NCBI GenBank assembly: GCA_030747695.1
Contig: JASLKG010000005.1
Span: 88,599-152,598, forward strand
Direction of reading: 5' to 3'
From: Candidatus Poseidoniaceae archaeon
GTDB taxonomy: Archaea > Thermoplasmatota > Poseidoniia > Poseidoniales > Poseidoniaceae
DNA length: 64,000 nt
In this document: in pieces, positions 9,851-18,702 of the stretch
How the letters are laid out: the number at the start of each line of letters is the position of its first letter
Position numbering within the stretch: the first letter of the stretch is position 1
Position numbers and translations under genes: made by a program
The notes under the pieces: model-generated
Databases searched by the model: none
The model's input: only the letters and a program-made list of their open reading frames with translations
What the model was told of the DNA's origin: nothing

Positions 9851-11338
9851 ATGCTAAAACGCATACTCGTCGCAAACCGTGGCGAGATTGCATGCCGAAT
9901 ACTACGTGCTTGTAAAGAAGCGGAAATAGAGAGTGTAGCCATTTTTGCAGCAAATGATGCAGGGACTCTATTTACAGAACTTGCAGATATTGCGATCCAA
10001 TTAGAGGGATATGGCCTTGCAGAAACTTACCTAAATCAACAACAAATTCTTGAAATTGCTGTAGAACAAGGGTGTGACTCAATACACCCCGGATTTGGAT
10101 TTCTTTCAGAAAGAGCAGATTTTGCTCAAGCAGTTATTGATTCAGGTTTGATATGGATTGGCCCCTCTCCAGAAGCTATTGCAAAAATGGGTGACAAAAT
10201 TACTGCTCGCATTGTGATGAAAGAAGCAGGAGTGCCAGTAATACCAGGAGAAGAAGTAGATGGAGGAATTGAGCAAATTATTGCAGCAGCACCCTCCGTA
10301 GGCTATCCATTACTGTTGAAAGCAACTGCAGGCGGTGGAGGAAAGGGTATGCGTGTAGTTTACGATGAAGCAGACCTTGAAACTGAAGCCAAAGCAGCAA
10401 TGAGAGAAGCTTTCAATGCATTTGGAGATGATCGAATATATGTAGAGAAACTTCTAACAGGAAGTCGTCATATTGAAATTCAAATATTAGCCGATAAATC
10501 AGGACGCACGATCCACCTCGGTGAACGTGAATGTAGTGTACAACGTAGACATCAGAAAGTTTTCGAAGAATCTCCAAGTGTTGCATTGGATTCCGAATTA
10601 CGTGAAGCCATGGGGGAGGCTGCCTGTGCTGCTGCCCGAGCAGTAAATTATGAAGGAGCAGGGACGGTAGAATTTCTTGTAACTCCAATTGGTGAATTTT
10701 TCTTTTTGGAAATGAATACAAGAATTCAGGTCGAACATCCGGTTACAGAAATGGTAACAGGTGTTGATTTGGTAAGAGAACAACTTCGAATAGCTTCAGG
10801 CGAACCAATGAGTTGTGGCCAATTGAGTATGAGAGGGCATGCAATTGAGGTTCGGCTTTATGCAGAAGACCCTGCAAATAATTTCTTACCAGCAATTGGA
10901 AAATTGAAGCGTTTTGTTTCTCCTACAGGTCCAGGAATACGCCTAGATACAGGAGTGCGACAAGGAGATGAAGTAACACCTGATTATGATCCAATGCTTG
11001 CTAAATTAATCGTATGGGCTCCCTCTAGAAAAGAATCACTTCAGAGAATGGCTAGAGCATTAGATGAGTTCGTAATACTTGGTTGCACTACTAATGTTAG
11101 ATTTCTTCGTGAATTATGCGATCATCCAGATGTTGTTGATGGGTGGACCACTACAGATATGATAGAAAGATTATGGCCAGAAGGTTGGAATCCAGATATG
11201 GAATTATCAATTTCAAGTGCAGGATTACTAATTGCTTCTGCATGTGAATCTAGTAATTATGGTAGAATTATTCAACATTCAAGTGGGGAAGTAGGAAAGA
11301 TTTCACCCTTTTCAACAATCAATAGGAGGTTGCCCTGA
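9851..11338 (+). CDS. liuD: Biotin carboxylase subunit of methylcrotonyl-CoA carboxylase
   Basis: This 495-residue protein is a complete biotin carboxylase: N-terminal ILVANRGEIACRILRAC, ATP-grasp glycine loop KATAGGGGKGMRVV near 157, and MNTRIQVEHPVTEMVTG near 288. It carboxylates biotin using ATP and bicarbonate. Unlike mitochondrial or many bacterial MCC alpha chains of roughly 650-720 residues, it ends without the biotinyl domain, which is encoded by the next gene. The ATG at 9851 follows the hydratase stop by a few bases with GGAG upstream. Its stop codon overlaps the next start (TGATG). Strict substrate assignment rests on the operon context. Confidence 0.9.
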   Translation: MLKRILVANRGEIACRILRACKEAEIESVAIFAANDAGTLFTELADIAIQLEGYGLAETYLNQQQILEIAVEQGCDSIHPGFGFLSERADFAQAVIDSGLIWIGPSPEAIAKMGDKITARIVMKEAGVPVIPGEEVDGGIEQIIAAAPSVGYPLLLKATAGGGGKGMRVVYDEADLETEAKAAMREAFNAFGDDRIYVEKLLTGSRHIEIQILADKSGRTIHLGERECSVQRRHQKVFEESPSVALDSELREAMGEAACAAARAVNYEGAGTVEFLVTPIGEFFFLEMNTRIQVEHPVTEMVTGVDLVREQLRIASGEPMSCGQLSMRGHAIEVRLYAEDPANNFLPAIGKLKRFVSPTGPGIRLDTGVRQGDEVTPDYDPMLAKLIVWAPSRKESLQRMARALDEFVILGCTTNVRFLRELCDHPDVVDGWTTTDMIERLWPEGWNPDMELSISSAGLLIASACESSNYGRIIQHSSGEVGKISPFSTINRRLP

Positions 11339-11784
11339 TGGAGTTTAAACTAGGCGGCAACAGAATTGAAATTGAGCCACAAAGAGAGGGGTCAGTATTC
11401 ATTCATGAAGGTATGATACTTCATATGGGTCCAGAATTATGGTTGGAAATAGATGGGAGAAAACACAAAGCTAATGCGATAAAAATCGATGATGTTTGGT
11501 GGGTACACGTATTAGGACATACACTTCAATTCGAAGTTGTAGAACCAGGGATAAATGGTGATGATGATGATAGTGGCCTAACTTCTCCAATGCCAGGGAA
11601 AATATTAGATGTACTTGTAACAGTTGGACAAAAAGTATCTTCGGGTGACACTCTGATGATTATGGAGGCTATGAAGATGGAACACAAAATCATTGCGAGC
11701 CACGATGGTGTTGTAGAAAAAATACACTACAATGTAGGAGAGCAAGTAAATCAAGGTGTTGAACTTCTCTCACTGAGTGAGTGA
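11338..11784 (+). CDS. Biotin carboxyl carrier protein (biotinyl-domain) of the carboxylase
   Basis: The 148-residue protein ends in a biotinyl domain with the biotinylation motif MEAMKMEH near residue 109; the lysine between the two methionines carries biotin. SPMPGKILDVLVTVGQKV begins that domain around residue 82. The first 75 residues form a beta-rich segment that probably corresponds to the region linking biotin carboxylase to carrier in fused MCC alpha chains. The start codon overlaps the biotin carboxylase stop by one base, indicating translational coupling. It completes a split holoenzyme with the liuD and liuB products. Confidence 0.9.
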   Translation: MEFKLGGNRIEIEPQREGSVFIHEGMILHMGPELWLEIDGRKHKANAIKIDDVWWVHVLGHTLQFEVVEPGINGDDDDSGLTSPMPGKILDVLVTVGQKVSSGDTLMIMEAMKMEHKIIASHDGVVEKIHYNVGEQVNQGVELLSLSE

Positions 11785-11808
11785 AGAAAGCATCTGTGCT
11801 TATTGAAA

Positions 11809-12000
11809 TCATTCAACCTTTTTGACATTGATTGCGTTTGGTCCTTTAGGGCCTTCGCCTATTTCGAACTCAACAGTATCTCCGTCTTTTATTTCTCCTT
11901 CGACTTCAGATTTATGAACGAAGAGGTCTTTTCCTTCTTCTTGTTCGATGAACCCGAAACCCTTTGTATAATTGAACCACTTTACAGTACCAGTTGCCAT
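11809..12000 (-). CDS. Cold-shock domain protein (CspA family)
   Basis: The 63-residue protein is a single cold-shock domain with both RNA-binding motifs, KGFGFI (residues 13-18) and DLFVHKS (about 25-31), and the family start TGTVKWFN. It binds single-stranded RNA or DNA and acts as an RNA chaperone. A TATA-like box about 21 bases upstream of the ATG, with no ribosome-binding sequence, suggests a leaderless transcript. It stands alone, convergent with the carboxylase cluster. Csp proteins are common in bacteria and found in some mesophilic archaea including marine groups. Confidence 0.95.
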   Translation of the reverse strand: MATGTVKWFNYTKGFGFIEQEEGKDLFVHKSEVEGEIKDGDTVEFEIGEGPKGPNAINVKKVE

Positions 12001-12021
12001 TATTCTAACGCCAACGTTATC

Positions 12022-12029
12022 GGTATATC
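12022..12029 (-). promoter_or_regulatory. Probable TATA box of the cold-shock gene
   Basis: On the minus strand GATATACC lies 21 bases before the ATG with no Shine-Dalgarno sequence in between, the arrangement expected of a leaderless archaeal transcript. Judged by eye only. Confidence 0.45.
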
Positions 12030-12066
12030 AATTAGACCCATTATTACTGCTTATTGGTAGTAATTA

Positions 12067-13410
12067 TCAATCACCATCATCATACCAGTTACCTTGGAAG
12101 TTTTCGGCATTATCAACACGTACAAATAAATCTAGAGATGTCCATACTAGGCTGTTGAAACCACTAGCCATACCTGCAGGGCCACCTGCTTTAGCAGTCA
12201 TGAATTCCAATGTGTCTGATGGTGAATGCCATTCTTGCCAGAAAGAAATATCCCCCCCCGGGCTGAAGAAATTAAATGTAGGATAACCTGCAGAAAAGAA
12301 AGAGCAATGATCAGATGCACATGATTCTGCAATTTGCCAAGTAATTGGATTTCCTTCAGTTGGTTCATATGATAAATCATCTTCAATTGTTGTGCCAACC
12401 CAGTCATGCATTCGTTCCATATTTGTTTGATTTGCACCAGCAACACTGATTGTCCAATCATATTTGGTAGCAGAGAAGATTTCGCCGCCAGGGCCAATCA
12501 ATGGTTCGCTTGGTGGGATAATAGGATAGTTGAGAGCAACCATGTCAAAATTCATGTACGATTTTACGGATACATTTTCGGGCAAATGTGCAACATAGGC
12601 TAGAGAGCCCAACAAACCTTCTTCTTCGCATGCCCATAGAGCTGCTACAACAGTGTGGTCAAACTCCATTTTTGCAAGAGCTTGAGCCATTTCGAGTGAA
12701 ACTGTAGAGCCAGATGTGTCATCATTTGCTCCTTCATTTGTACCCCCGCCGGGTGGTGTAAACATATAGGCGATATCGAAATGACCTCCAACCACAATAT
12801 ATTCATCAGGATTAATTCGGCCCCAATTATACCCAACTACATTTAATTGTGCAGGGTCGTCATCATAGCGTGTAACTTCTACAAAATCAAACCCCATATC
12901 TCTCATATTTTCTGCCATTGCTTCAGCAGCGGCTTCGTATGCTGCACCACCTTCATGGAGTGAAGCTTCTGCACACCATCGATTGTTGTATGATGTAGTG
13001 AGCATATCAATGGTATCATAAGCACGACGGCCATCCACTAACATCATTTCTACACTGTCTTCGAGTAGAAGAGTAGCATTCCATGTTTCACTTCCAGCTG
13101 TTACATTTAGTTCGATAGTTTCACGTTCTGTATCGAGAATCAATATTTCAATACTCTTTTGCTCAGCAGGCAGAGTGAAATTTATAGCATCACGTAAAAC
13201 TCCAAATTCATCCACAAAAAAAGCACCGGGTGAACGAGAAATTGTCCATTCAACATTTGAATCGACTTCAATTGTCATGTATTGACCTCTAGTAGCATTA
13301 CTTACTTCACTAATAACTAATATTGGGTCTATTTCTTCTATGGCATCTTCTCCAAAGCACCCACTAAATGATGCAAGGAAAATTGTAATCGCTAAGAAAA
13401 ACACCCGCAT
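12067..13410 (-). CDS. Secreted M28-family zinc aminopeptidase, predicted lipoprotein
   Basis: A signal peptide ending in the lipobox-like LASFSGC (residues 12-18) predicts export and lipid anchoring. The catalytic half has the full M28 zinc set: GGHFD near 207, GANDDTSGS near 226, the glutamate pair in ACEEEGLLGS near 258, an aspartate in NFDMVALNY, and the last histidines in SDHCSFF and EWHSPSDT. M28 enzymes remove N-terminal amino acids. Residues 25-140 are a beta-rich domain of unknown role. The ATG follows GGTGATTGA and lies 5 bases after the SerRS stop, so it is probably the third gene of a presenilin-serS-peptidase operon. Confidence 0.9.
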   Translation of the reverse strand: MRVFFLAITIFLASFSGCFGEDAIEEIDPILVISEVSNATRGQYMTIEVDSNVEWTISRSPGAFFVDEFGVLRDAINFTLPAEQKSIEILILDTERETIELNVTAGSETWNATLLLEDSVEMMLVDGRRAYDTIDMLTTSYNNRWCAEASLHEGGAAYEAAAEAMAENMRDMGFDFVEVTRYDDDPAQLNVVGYNWGRINPDEYIVVGGHFDIAYMFTPPGGGTNEGANDDTSGSTVSLEMAQALAKMEFDHTVVAALWACEEEGLLGSLAYVAHLPENVSVKSYMNFDMVALNYPIIPPSEPLIGPGGEIFSATKYDWTISVAGANQTNMERMHDWVGTTIEDDLSYEPTEGNPITWQIAESCASDHCSFFSAGYPTFNFFSPGGDISFWQEWHSPSDTLEFMTAKAGGPAGMASGFNSLVWTSLDLFVRVDNAENFQGNWYDDGD

Positions 13411-13414
13411 TCAA

Positions 13415-14698
13415 TCACCACTTACAAGGTTCGAGGTGAGTCTTACCTCCCATAAGTGGGATAAGGCATTCAGGTACTTTCACACGACCATCTTCGATTT
13501 GATTCTGCTCCATTATTGCAACCAAAGCCCTGCTTGTTGCTATTGCTGTTGAATTGAGTGTATGTACGGCAGTGTTACCTTCACTAGTACGGTAACGCAT
13601 ACGTAAACGATTTGCTTGATAATCCGTACAGTTAGAACATGATACAATTTCTTTGTATGATTTTGCACCAGGCAGCCATGCTTCAAGATCATATTTCCTT
13701 GCCGCCACAGTACCCATGTCTCCAGTACAAATGTTAACTACCTCGTAATGCAAACCTAAAGCATTCCACAAATCTATGCAATTTTGTAGCAAATCTTCAT
13801 GATAATCCCATGATTTATCTGGATGGCTAATTACAATTTGTTCTATTTTTGTAAATTGGTGAACTCTCCATATGCCTCGATCAGATAAACCATGAGCTCC
13901 AACTTCACGACGGAAGCAAGGACTAACTCCAACCATCTTTATTGGAAGTAAACTTGGCTCAATAACTTCATCCATGTACATTGCAGTTAGGGGATGTTCA
14001 CTTGTGGCAATCATGTATAGAGGATCTGGAGTAATTCCATACATGACAGTTTCAAAATCCCCTAAATCGGTTACACCCTCATATGCTTCTCTATTCATCA
14101 TAACTGGTGGCTGAACAAATGTAAATCCTTTCTCAATTAAAAAATCTACAGCATAATTTTGCAGAGCTAATTCTAGACGAGCAAGATCTCCTTTTAGGAA
14201 ATAGAATCTACTACCTGAAATCTTTGCAGCACGTTCTAAATCTACCCATTTATTCATTTCAATTAATTCATTGTGTGTCCTTGGATTAAAATCAAATTGA
14301 GGTTTATTGCCATGAATTGAATGTTGGGTATTTCCTTGCTCATCTTCTCCAATCGGAACTGACTCGTGTAATAAATTTGGAATACGCATTCGAATAGCAT
14401 CTCTTTCGCTAAGAAGTGATTTTGCTTTTTCATCCAATTGAGAAATTCTGTCGCCAATATCTTTTACTTCAGCCATGATTTTGTCGGCAGTAGTTTTGTC
14501 ACCACCCTTTTTTGCCTCTGCAATGCCGCGCGCAGCAACATTTCTTTCACGGCGGGCCTCTTCCATTTGTTTTAGAGCCCCTTTCCATTTTTCATCTATC
14601 TGAATCACTTGATCTATTTTATCATGTGGAACTCCTCTTTTGTCATGATCTGCTCTAATTAGTTCCGGATTATTTCTGAAGAGCTCCATTCCTAACAT
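13415..14698 (-). CDS. serS: Seryl-tRNA synthetase
   Basis: About 427 residues in the standard class II SerRS layout: an N-terminal helical tRNA-binding arm (about residues 30-105, charged coiled coil), motif 2 FRREVGAHGLSDRGIWRVHQF, the SNCTDYQANRLRMRYR segment and motif 3 near HTLNSTAIATSRALVAIMEQ. It charges tRNA-Ser with serine. It is of the common, not the methanogen-type, SerRS. Two ATGs (14701 and 14698) and a GTG (14707) are possible starts; 14698 has the best spacing to AAGGTGA. It lies 10 bases after the protease gene. Confidence 0.95.
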   Translation of the reverse strand: MLGMELFRNNPELIRADHDKRGVPHDKIDQVIQIDEKWKGALKQMEEARRERNVAARGIAEAKKGGDKTTADKIMAEVKDIGDRISQLDEKAKSLLSERDAIRMRIPNLLHESVPIGEDEQGNTQHSIHGNKPQFDFNPRTHNELIEMNKWVDLERAAKISGSRFYFLKGDLARLELALQNYAVDFLIEKGFTFVQPPVMMNREAYEGVTDLGDFETVMYGITPDPLYMIATSEHPLTAMYMDEVIEPSLLPIKMVGVSPCFRREVGAHGLSDRGIWRVHQFTKIEQIVISHPDKSWDYHEDLLQNCIDLWNALGLHYEVVNICTGDMGTVAARKYDLEAWLPGAKSYKEIVSCSNCTDYQANRLRMRYRTSEGNTAVHTLNSTAIATSRALVAIMEQNQIEDGRVKVPECLIPLMGGKTHLEPCKW

Positions 14699-14708
14699 CA
14701 TAATCACC

Positions 14709-16928
14709 TTAGAAAGAAATTCCGAAACTAAATGCAGCGCTACCTACAAACAATAGCCCACCTATAATGTATCCAACGATAGCGCCTCCATTTAGTAGAG
14801 GCAATCCTGCTTGTGGTTTTCCACTTGCAACGTAACTCATCAAAATGAGATATCCCACTAATCCACCGACCATTGCAGAAAGACCTACTGAAAGGCCACC
14901 AGTCCCAATCCACTGTACACATGAAACCACTAACATTCCCGGGAATATTACATCACCTAATCCCATAAACATAGCTTCTTTTGATTTTTTGGTTGGTTTG
15001 GAAACACTTGTAGGCATCTCGCCATTTGCTTGAATTGAAACCGGCCTTACACTTTCCTGCTGTTCTAGCATTGAATAACTCTTATCTTGAGGAGCAACAA
15101 GAAGTATAGGTAAATTTAATCCAATCATAGTATCTGCTAGATCTAACATATGCTTTGATCGATATACTGCCCATGCATCATATATTGCAGCAGCAATCAT
15201 GAATATTACTATCAAGGTAGGCACAAATGTAACTCCTAACATTACAATTACTCCCGCTCCAACTAAGACACCAACGGTATTTACAACGTACCATTCGGGA
15301 TAATAAATCAACCCAATCATAAGGATAAGAGAAATTCCTAATCCAATAATAAAGGCAGAATCTGACCATTGAATTCCATAAACATTGTATCCTGTTTCTG
15401 AATTGAAAACACCACTATTTATCGTAATCAAATTTTCCTGACTAGAACTAACATATCGTTCAATAGACCAATTTGAAGTAGTGATCATAACAGTATCGCT
15501 AGTATTGCAGTCAAATGTAACATATTCAACCAAACCTTCTCCAAATAGTCCATGAAAACCATTGTTGTCACCAATCCAAATTTCGAATTCACCATTTTCC
15601 GTTAGATCCAATGATGCAACTGAATTAATCGGCCCTTCATAGAAATCGTCAATGTGTATTCTAGTCTCTTTGGTTACATTATTTGCCTCTAAATTAAATC
15701 CACTTACTGTGCCATTAGTAAATCCAAATAGCATTAACTCGTCACTTACATCTGAATATGGGCTAGTACCAATATTAAATGCTGTAACATCATTATCATT
15801 ATCTTCTATTAACATATACCATTTAACGTCGGCTTCATCAACCCATCTAGGGTCGTTAGGATCAAGTGGTGCATCAGCAGTCACTTCTAATTTCAGATAA
15901 TAGGCACCCTTGTTTGCAACTACTAAGAAATGTTCATCATTTGTTTGTCTCATACTTATGAATTCTACATCGATATTTGGAACCGACCATTTTGCTTGAT
16001 GTACTGTAATGTTTGTTTGATGGAAAGTATTCCTCCTTACTAATTCACCACCGTGTGTTAATATGTATAATCCACCTTTTGATTGATTCGCATCTCCTTC
16101 GGGATATTCAACAACCTCCAGTGCAGCTACACAGCCTCCTTCTAGATTATCTAATGGTGAATTTGGGTATCCTTCTTCATTAACATCATCAACAGGATAA
16201 CAAACATACTCTGAAAGAATACTACCATCATTTTTGTCAACACTCCAGACATGTGCAGCATCTGTAATCGTGTACCAATATGGTCCTTCTACGATATTAA
16301 GTGAATTTGGAAGTGCAGGAAACGTCATGAATGTTGTATTCCATTCTACTCCTGTTTCATGATTCCTCTTTGTGATTGTAGCCTTATCGTCAGTACTATC
16401 GGAACCAATTCCCCAATCAACAATTGTAGTAAGAATTGCTCCATCTGCAGAACTCATCACAAACTGTTCACTAATTGTTGACTCTTCTGAAAATTCAAAT
16501 GGGATAGTTACTTGATCATCAACAAGAATCATATGAGCTCCAGGAACAGTTGTATAGCATAATGCTAAGAATAATACAAATAATAATCCATATTTGATAA
16601 AGTGCTGTAAGTGCTTTTTTGCTAACCATAGAATTAGGAAGGTAAATGCAAAAATTGCAGCTAATTCAAGAACAATCCATCTCCCTTGTGTTGTGCCTGA
16701 TTCTCCAAAAGCGTGTAAACCAGCAGCATTGAAAAATGGTTGTAACCAGATTGCAATTGCTATGGTAATGACAAACATAAGTGCCATTCCAATCATTCCA
16801 GGAGCTTGTTCAATCATATTAGAAATAAGACTATCAGGCTTATTTTTTGATGCTGTCCCAACATCTCGCGCCTTGGAAACGGACTCGCCCATGCTGATGA
16901 CCGAGAGCGAGGGTGGTTTTCTAATCAT
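14709..16928 (-). CDS. Presenilin-like (A22 family) intramembrane aspartyl protease with large ectodomain
   Basis: The C-terminal part matches archaeal presenilin/signal-peptide-peptidase homologues: AAIYDAWAVYRSKHM with the first catalytic aspartate near 584, MGLGDVIFPG with the second near 658, and the PAL-equivalent AGLPLLNGGAIVGY near 707. Three helices lie near the N-terminus (about 40-65, 80-100, 112-135). Between them and the catalytic helices is a soluble stretch of about 350 residues (roughly 140-500) rich in beta strands and WxxD/DGSI-type patterns, resembling a beta propeller. Start is ATG 16928; ATG 16892 is an alternative. It leads an apparent operon with serS. Family assignment is firm, the propeller is a guess. 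Confidence 0.8.
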   Translation of the reverse strand: MIRKPPSLSVISMGESVSKARDVGTASKNKPDSLISNMIEQAPGMIGMALMFVITIAIAIWLQPFFNAAGLHAFGESGTTQGRWIVLELAAIFAFTFLILWLAKKHLQHFIKYGLLFVLFLALCYTTVPGAHMILVDDQVTIPFEFSEESTISEQFVMSSADGAILTTIVDWGIGSDSTDDKATITKRNHETGVEWNTTFMTFPALPNSLNIVEGPYWYTITDAAHVWSVDKNDGSILSEYVCYPVDDVNEEGYPNSPLDNLEGGCVAALEVVEYPEGDANQSKGGLYILTHGGELVRRNTFHQTNITVHQAKWSVPNIDVEFISMRQTNDEHFLVVANKGAYYLKLEVTADAPLDPNDPRWVDEADVKWYMLIEDNDNDVTAFNIGTSPYSDVSDELMLFGFTNGTVSGFNLEANNVTKETRIHIDDFYEGPINSVASLDLTENGEFEIWIGDNNGFHGLFGEGLVEYVTFDCNTSDTVMITTSNWSIERYVSSSQENLITINSGVFNSETGYNVYGIQWSDSAFIIGLGISLILMIGLIYYPEWYVVNTVGVLVGAGVIVMLGVTFVPTLIVIFMIAAAIYDAWAVYRSKHMLDLADTMIGLNLPILLVAPQDKSYSMLEQQESVRPVSIQANGEMPTSVSKPTKKSKEAMFMGLGDVIFPGMLVVSCVQWIGTGGLSVGLSAMVGGLVGYLILMSYVASGKPQAGLPLLNGGAIVGYIIGGLLFVGSAAFSFGISF

Positions 16929-16938
16929 TGGAGGGTGT

Positions 16939-16953
16939 GGCCCCTACGGGGCC
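16939..16953. repeat. GC hairpin with GTA/TAC loop between divergent genes
   Basis: GGCCCC-TAC-GGGGCC, a perfect 6-bp stem, occupies most of the 26 bases between the protease start (16928) and the folC start (16955). In the protease sense the loop reads GTA and the hairpin ends 10 bases before the ATG. Confidence 0.7.
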
Positions 16954-16954
16954 A

Positions 16955-18100
16955 ATGACCGAAGTAACGCCAAGAGAGTGGCTAGAGGCCACAAAAAGTC
17001 ATGGAATGCAACTAGGGCTGGAAAGAGTAAATGAGGCACTGGAAGCCCTTGGAAGACCAGATAAACAGATGTCTTGTATTCAAGTAGCAGGTTCTAATGG
17101 TAAAGGAAGTGCTTGTTCACAATTAGTAGCTGGATTATGTCAAGCAGGATATAATGTTGGCTTGTTTTCATCTCCTCATATTGCTCGCATAGAAGAAAGA
17201 ATTAGGGTTAATGGAAAACCCATAGATTCAGAATCGTTTGATAAAGCATTAATGTTGATTAAAGAACTAGAAATTCAATTGACATTTTTTGAAATTACTT
17301 ATATCGCATCTTTGATTATTTGTAGTAATAATGAGATGCAAATAATGATTTTAGAAACAGGCTTAGGGGGAAGATATGATGCCACTAGTAGCGCAGAGGT
17401 AATTGGATGTTTAGTTACATCAATCAGTTTTGAGCATAGTGATATCTTAGGTGAAACATTAGAAGATATTGCCAGAGAAAAGGCAGCTATTTGGAGACCA
17501 GGTGTTCCTATGCTTGTCCGCGACCCATGTATCCCAAGAATTCGTAATGCAATACGCGAGGAGGCTATTAGTGCGCGATTTTGGAATCCAGAATCAGGGA
17601 ATGCAATGGACGAAGCTGGAGATTTGGCTGAAGTGCTTTGCAAAATGCTAGGATTAGAATTTGAGCGAAGAATGCCGAAATGGCCTGCACGAATGCAATA
17701 TGTAGAAGGAACTCCATCGATTCTTCTTGATGCGGCACATAATCCAAGTGGTATGCTTAGAATAATTCCAGAAATATCAGAAAAATTACCGAAGAAATGG
17801 TCGTTGCTATTTGGCACATCCCCGCAAATTGATATGAAATTATTCTTACAGCCATTATTCGAATTGATGATTGAAAATCCACCTCAAGAAATAATTACCA
17901 CAGAGCCTCAAGGAGGAAGATATGCAGGAGTTGTCCAACCAATTTCTGAAGTAGTCCATATTTCTAATCCTGAAGAAGCAATACAAGCATTTAGATTGGA
18001 ATGTGATATGATATTGATTGTTGGATCATTATATTTATGTGGAAATATACTTACTTATTTGGGATTAGACACCGATGAAGATCTCGACATACTTTCATGA
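16955..18100 (+). CDS. folC: Folylpolyglutamate synthase / dihydrofolate synthase, Mur ligase family
   Basis: The 381-residue protein has the ATP-binding loop VAGSNGKGSACSQLVAGL near residue 44 followed by GLFSSPHIARIEERIRVNG, the FolC signature, and a C-terminal Mur-ligase domain with LLDAAHNPSGM. It adds glutamate to folates or tetrahydro-pterin cofactors. ATG 16955 is taken as start; an in-frame TTG at 16928 exists but would run through the hairpin. The gene is divergent from the presenilin-like protease with almost no space between them, so the promoters must overlap. Slightly shorter than bacterial FolC (about 420). Confidence 0.88.
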   Translation: MTEVTPREWLEATKSHGMQLGLERVNEALEALGRPDKQMSCIQVAGSNGKGSACSQLVAGLCQAGYNVGLFSSPHIARIEERIRVNGKPIDSESFDKALMLIKELEIQLTFFEITYIASLIICSNNEMQIMILETGLGGRYDATSSAEVIGCLVTSISFEHSDILGETLEDIAREKAAIWRPGVPMLVRDPCIPRIRNAIREEAISARFWNPESGNAMDEAGDLAEVLCKMLGLEFERRMPKWPARMQYVEGTPSILLDAAHNPSGMLRIIPEISEKLPKKWSLLFGTSPQIDMKLFLQPLFELMIENPPQEIITTEPQGGRYAGVVQPISEVVHISNPEEAIQAFRLECDMILIVGSLYLCGNILTYLGLDTDEDLDILS

Positions 18101-18175
18101 GTAAGTGCCCCCTGAGACCAATTATAACGGCTGAGGATTTAGTGCAAATTATTATCATAGAGATAGGTGAAAACG

Positions 18176-18613
18176 ATGAGTGAAAAGTGGGATAGAAGAT
18201 TCTTGGAATTGGCTCAACAAATTTCTAGTTGGTCAAAAGACCCCTCAACGAAAGTTGGATGTGTTGTTGTTGGTGAAGATCGTGAGATTCGTAGTACGGG
18301 ATTCAATGGTTTTCCACGTGGAATTTCAGATGATAATGAGCGACTAACAGATCGAGAATTAAAGTACCCATTGATTTGTCACGCTGAAGAAAATGCAATA
18401 ATGCATGCTGCACGTATTGGATTATCATTGAAAGATTGTACAGCTTACGTAACATGGCCTCCCTGCACACGTTGTACTCGTTCTTTGATTCAAGCAGGAA
18501 TTATTGAAGTTGTTTATCCTTTAGGCTGCGAAACACCAGAACGGTGGAAAGCAGATTTTCAAATGTCAACTCAAATGATGAATGAAGCAGGCCTCAAGAT
18601 TCGTTTAGTGTAA
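18176..18613 (+). CDS. Deoxycytidylate (dCMP) deaminase family
   Basis: The 145-residue protein contains the zinc-dependent deaminase motifs CHAEENAIMHAAR near 68 and WPPCTRCTRSLIQAGI near 95, and the family start with SSWSKDPSTKVGCVVV and GFNGFPRGI. It converts dCMP to dUMP for thymidylate synthesis. ATG 18176 follows AGGTGA by the usual spacing, preferred to GTG 18167. Neighbouring folC links to folate-dependent thymidylate supply, though this may be coincidental. ComE-type competence deaminase relatives are excluded by length and lack of extra domains. Confidence 0.9.
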   Translation: MSEKWDRRFLELAQQISSWSKDPSTKVGCVVVGEDREIRSTGFNGFPRGISDDNERLTDRELKYPLICHAEENAIMHAARIGLSLKDCTAYVTWPPCTRCTRSLIQAGIIEVVYPLGCETPERWKADFQMSTQMMNEAGLKIRLV

Positions 18614-18633
18614 TTGCCGCATAAATAAAAATC

Positions 18634-18657
18634 ATTCAACAACATAAATTGTTGAAT
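18634..18657. repeat. AT-rich inverted repeat before the PLC-like lipoprotein gene
   Basis: ATTCAACAA-CATAAA-TTGTTGAAT is a perfect 9-bp inverted repeat followed by ATTTAACCG, which may serve as a TATA box about 40 bases before the next start. It could be an operator or the end signal of the deaminase transcript. Confidence 0.5.
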
Positions 18658-18702
18658 TATTTAACCGGTGTTTTGAAGGATGCTGAACCCACGTATCACA
18701 CT

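Noticed and set aside
11803-12060. Plus-strand open frame opposite the cold-shock gene
   Set aside because: It is antisense to the CspA-family gene, whose motifs are unmistakable.
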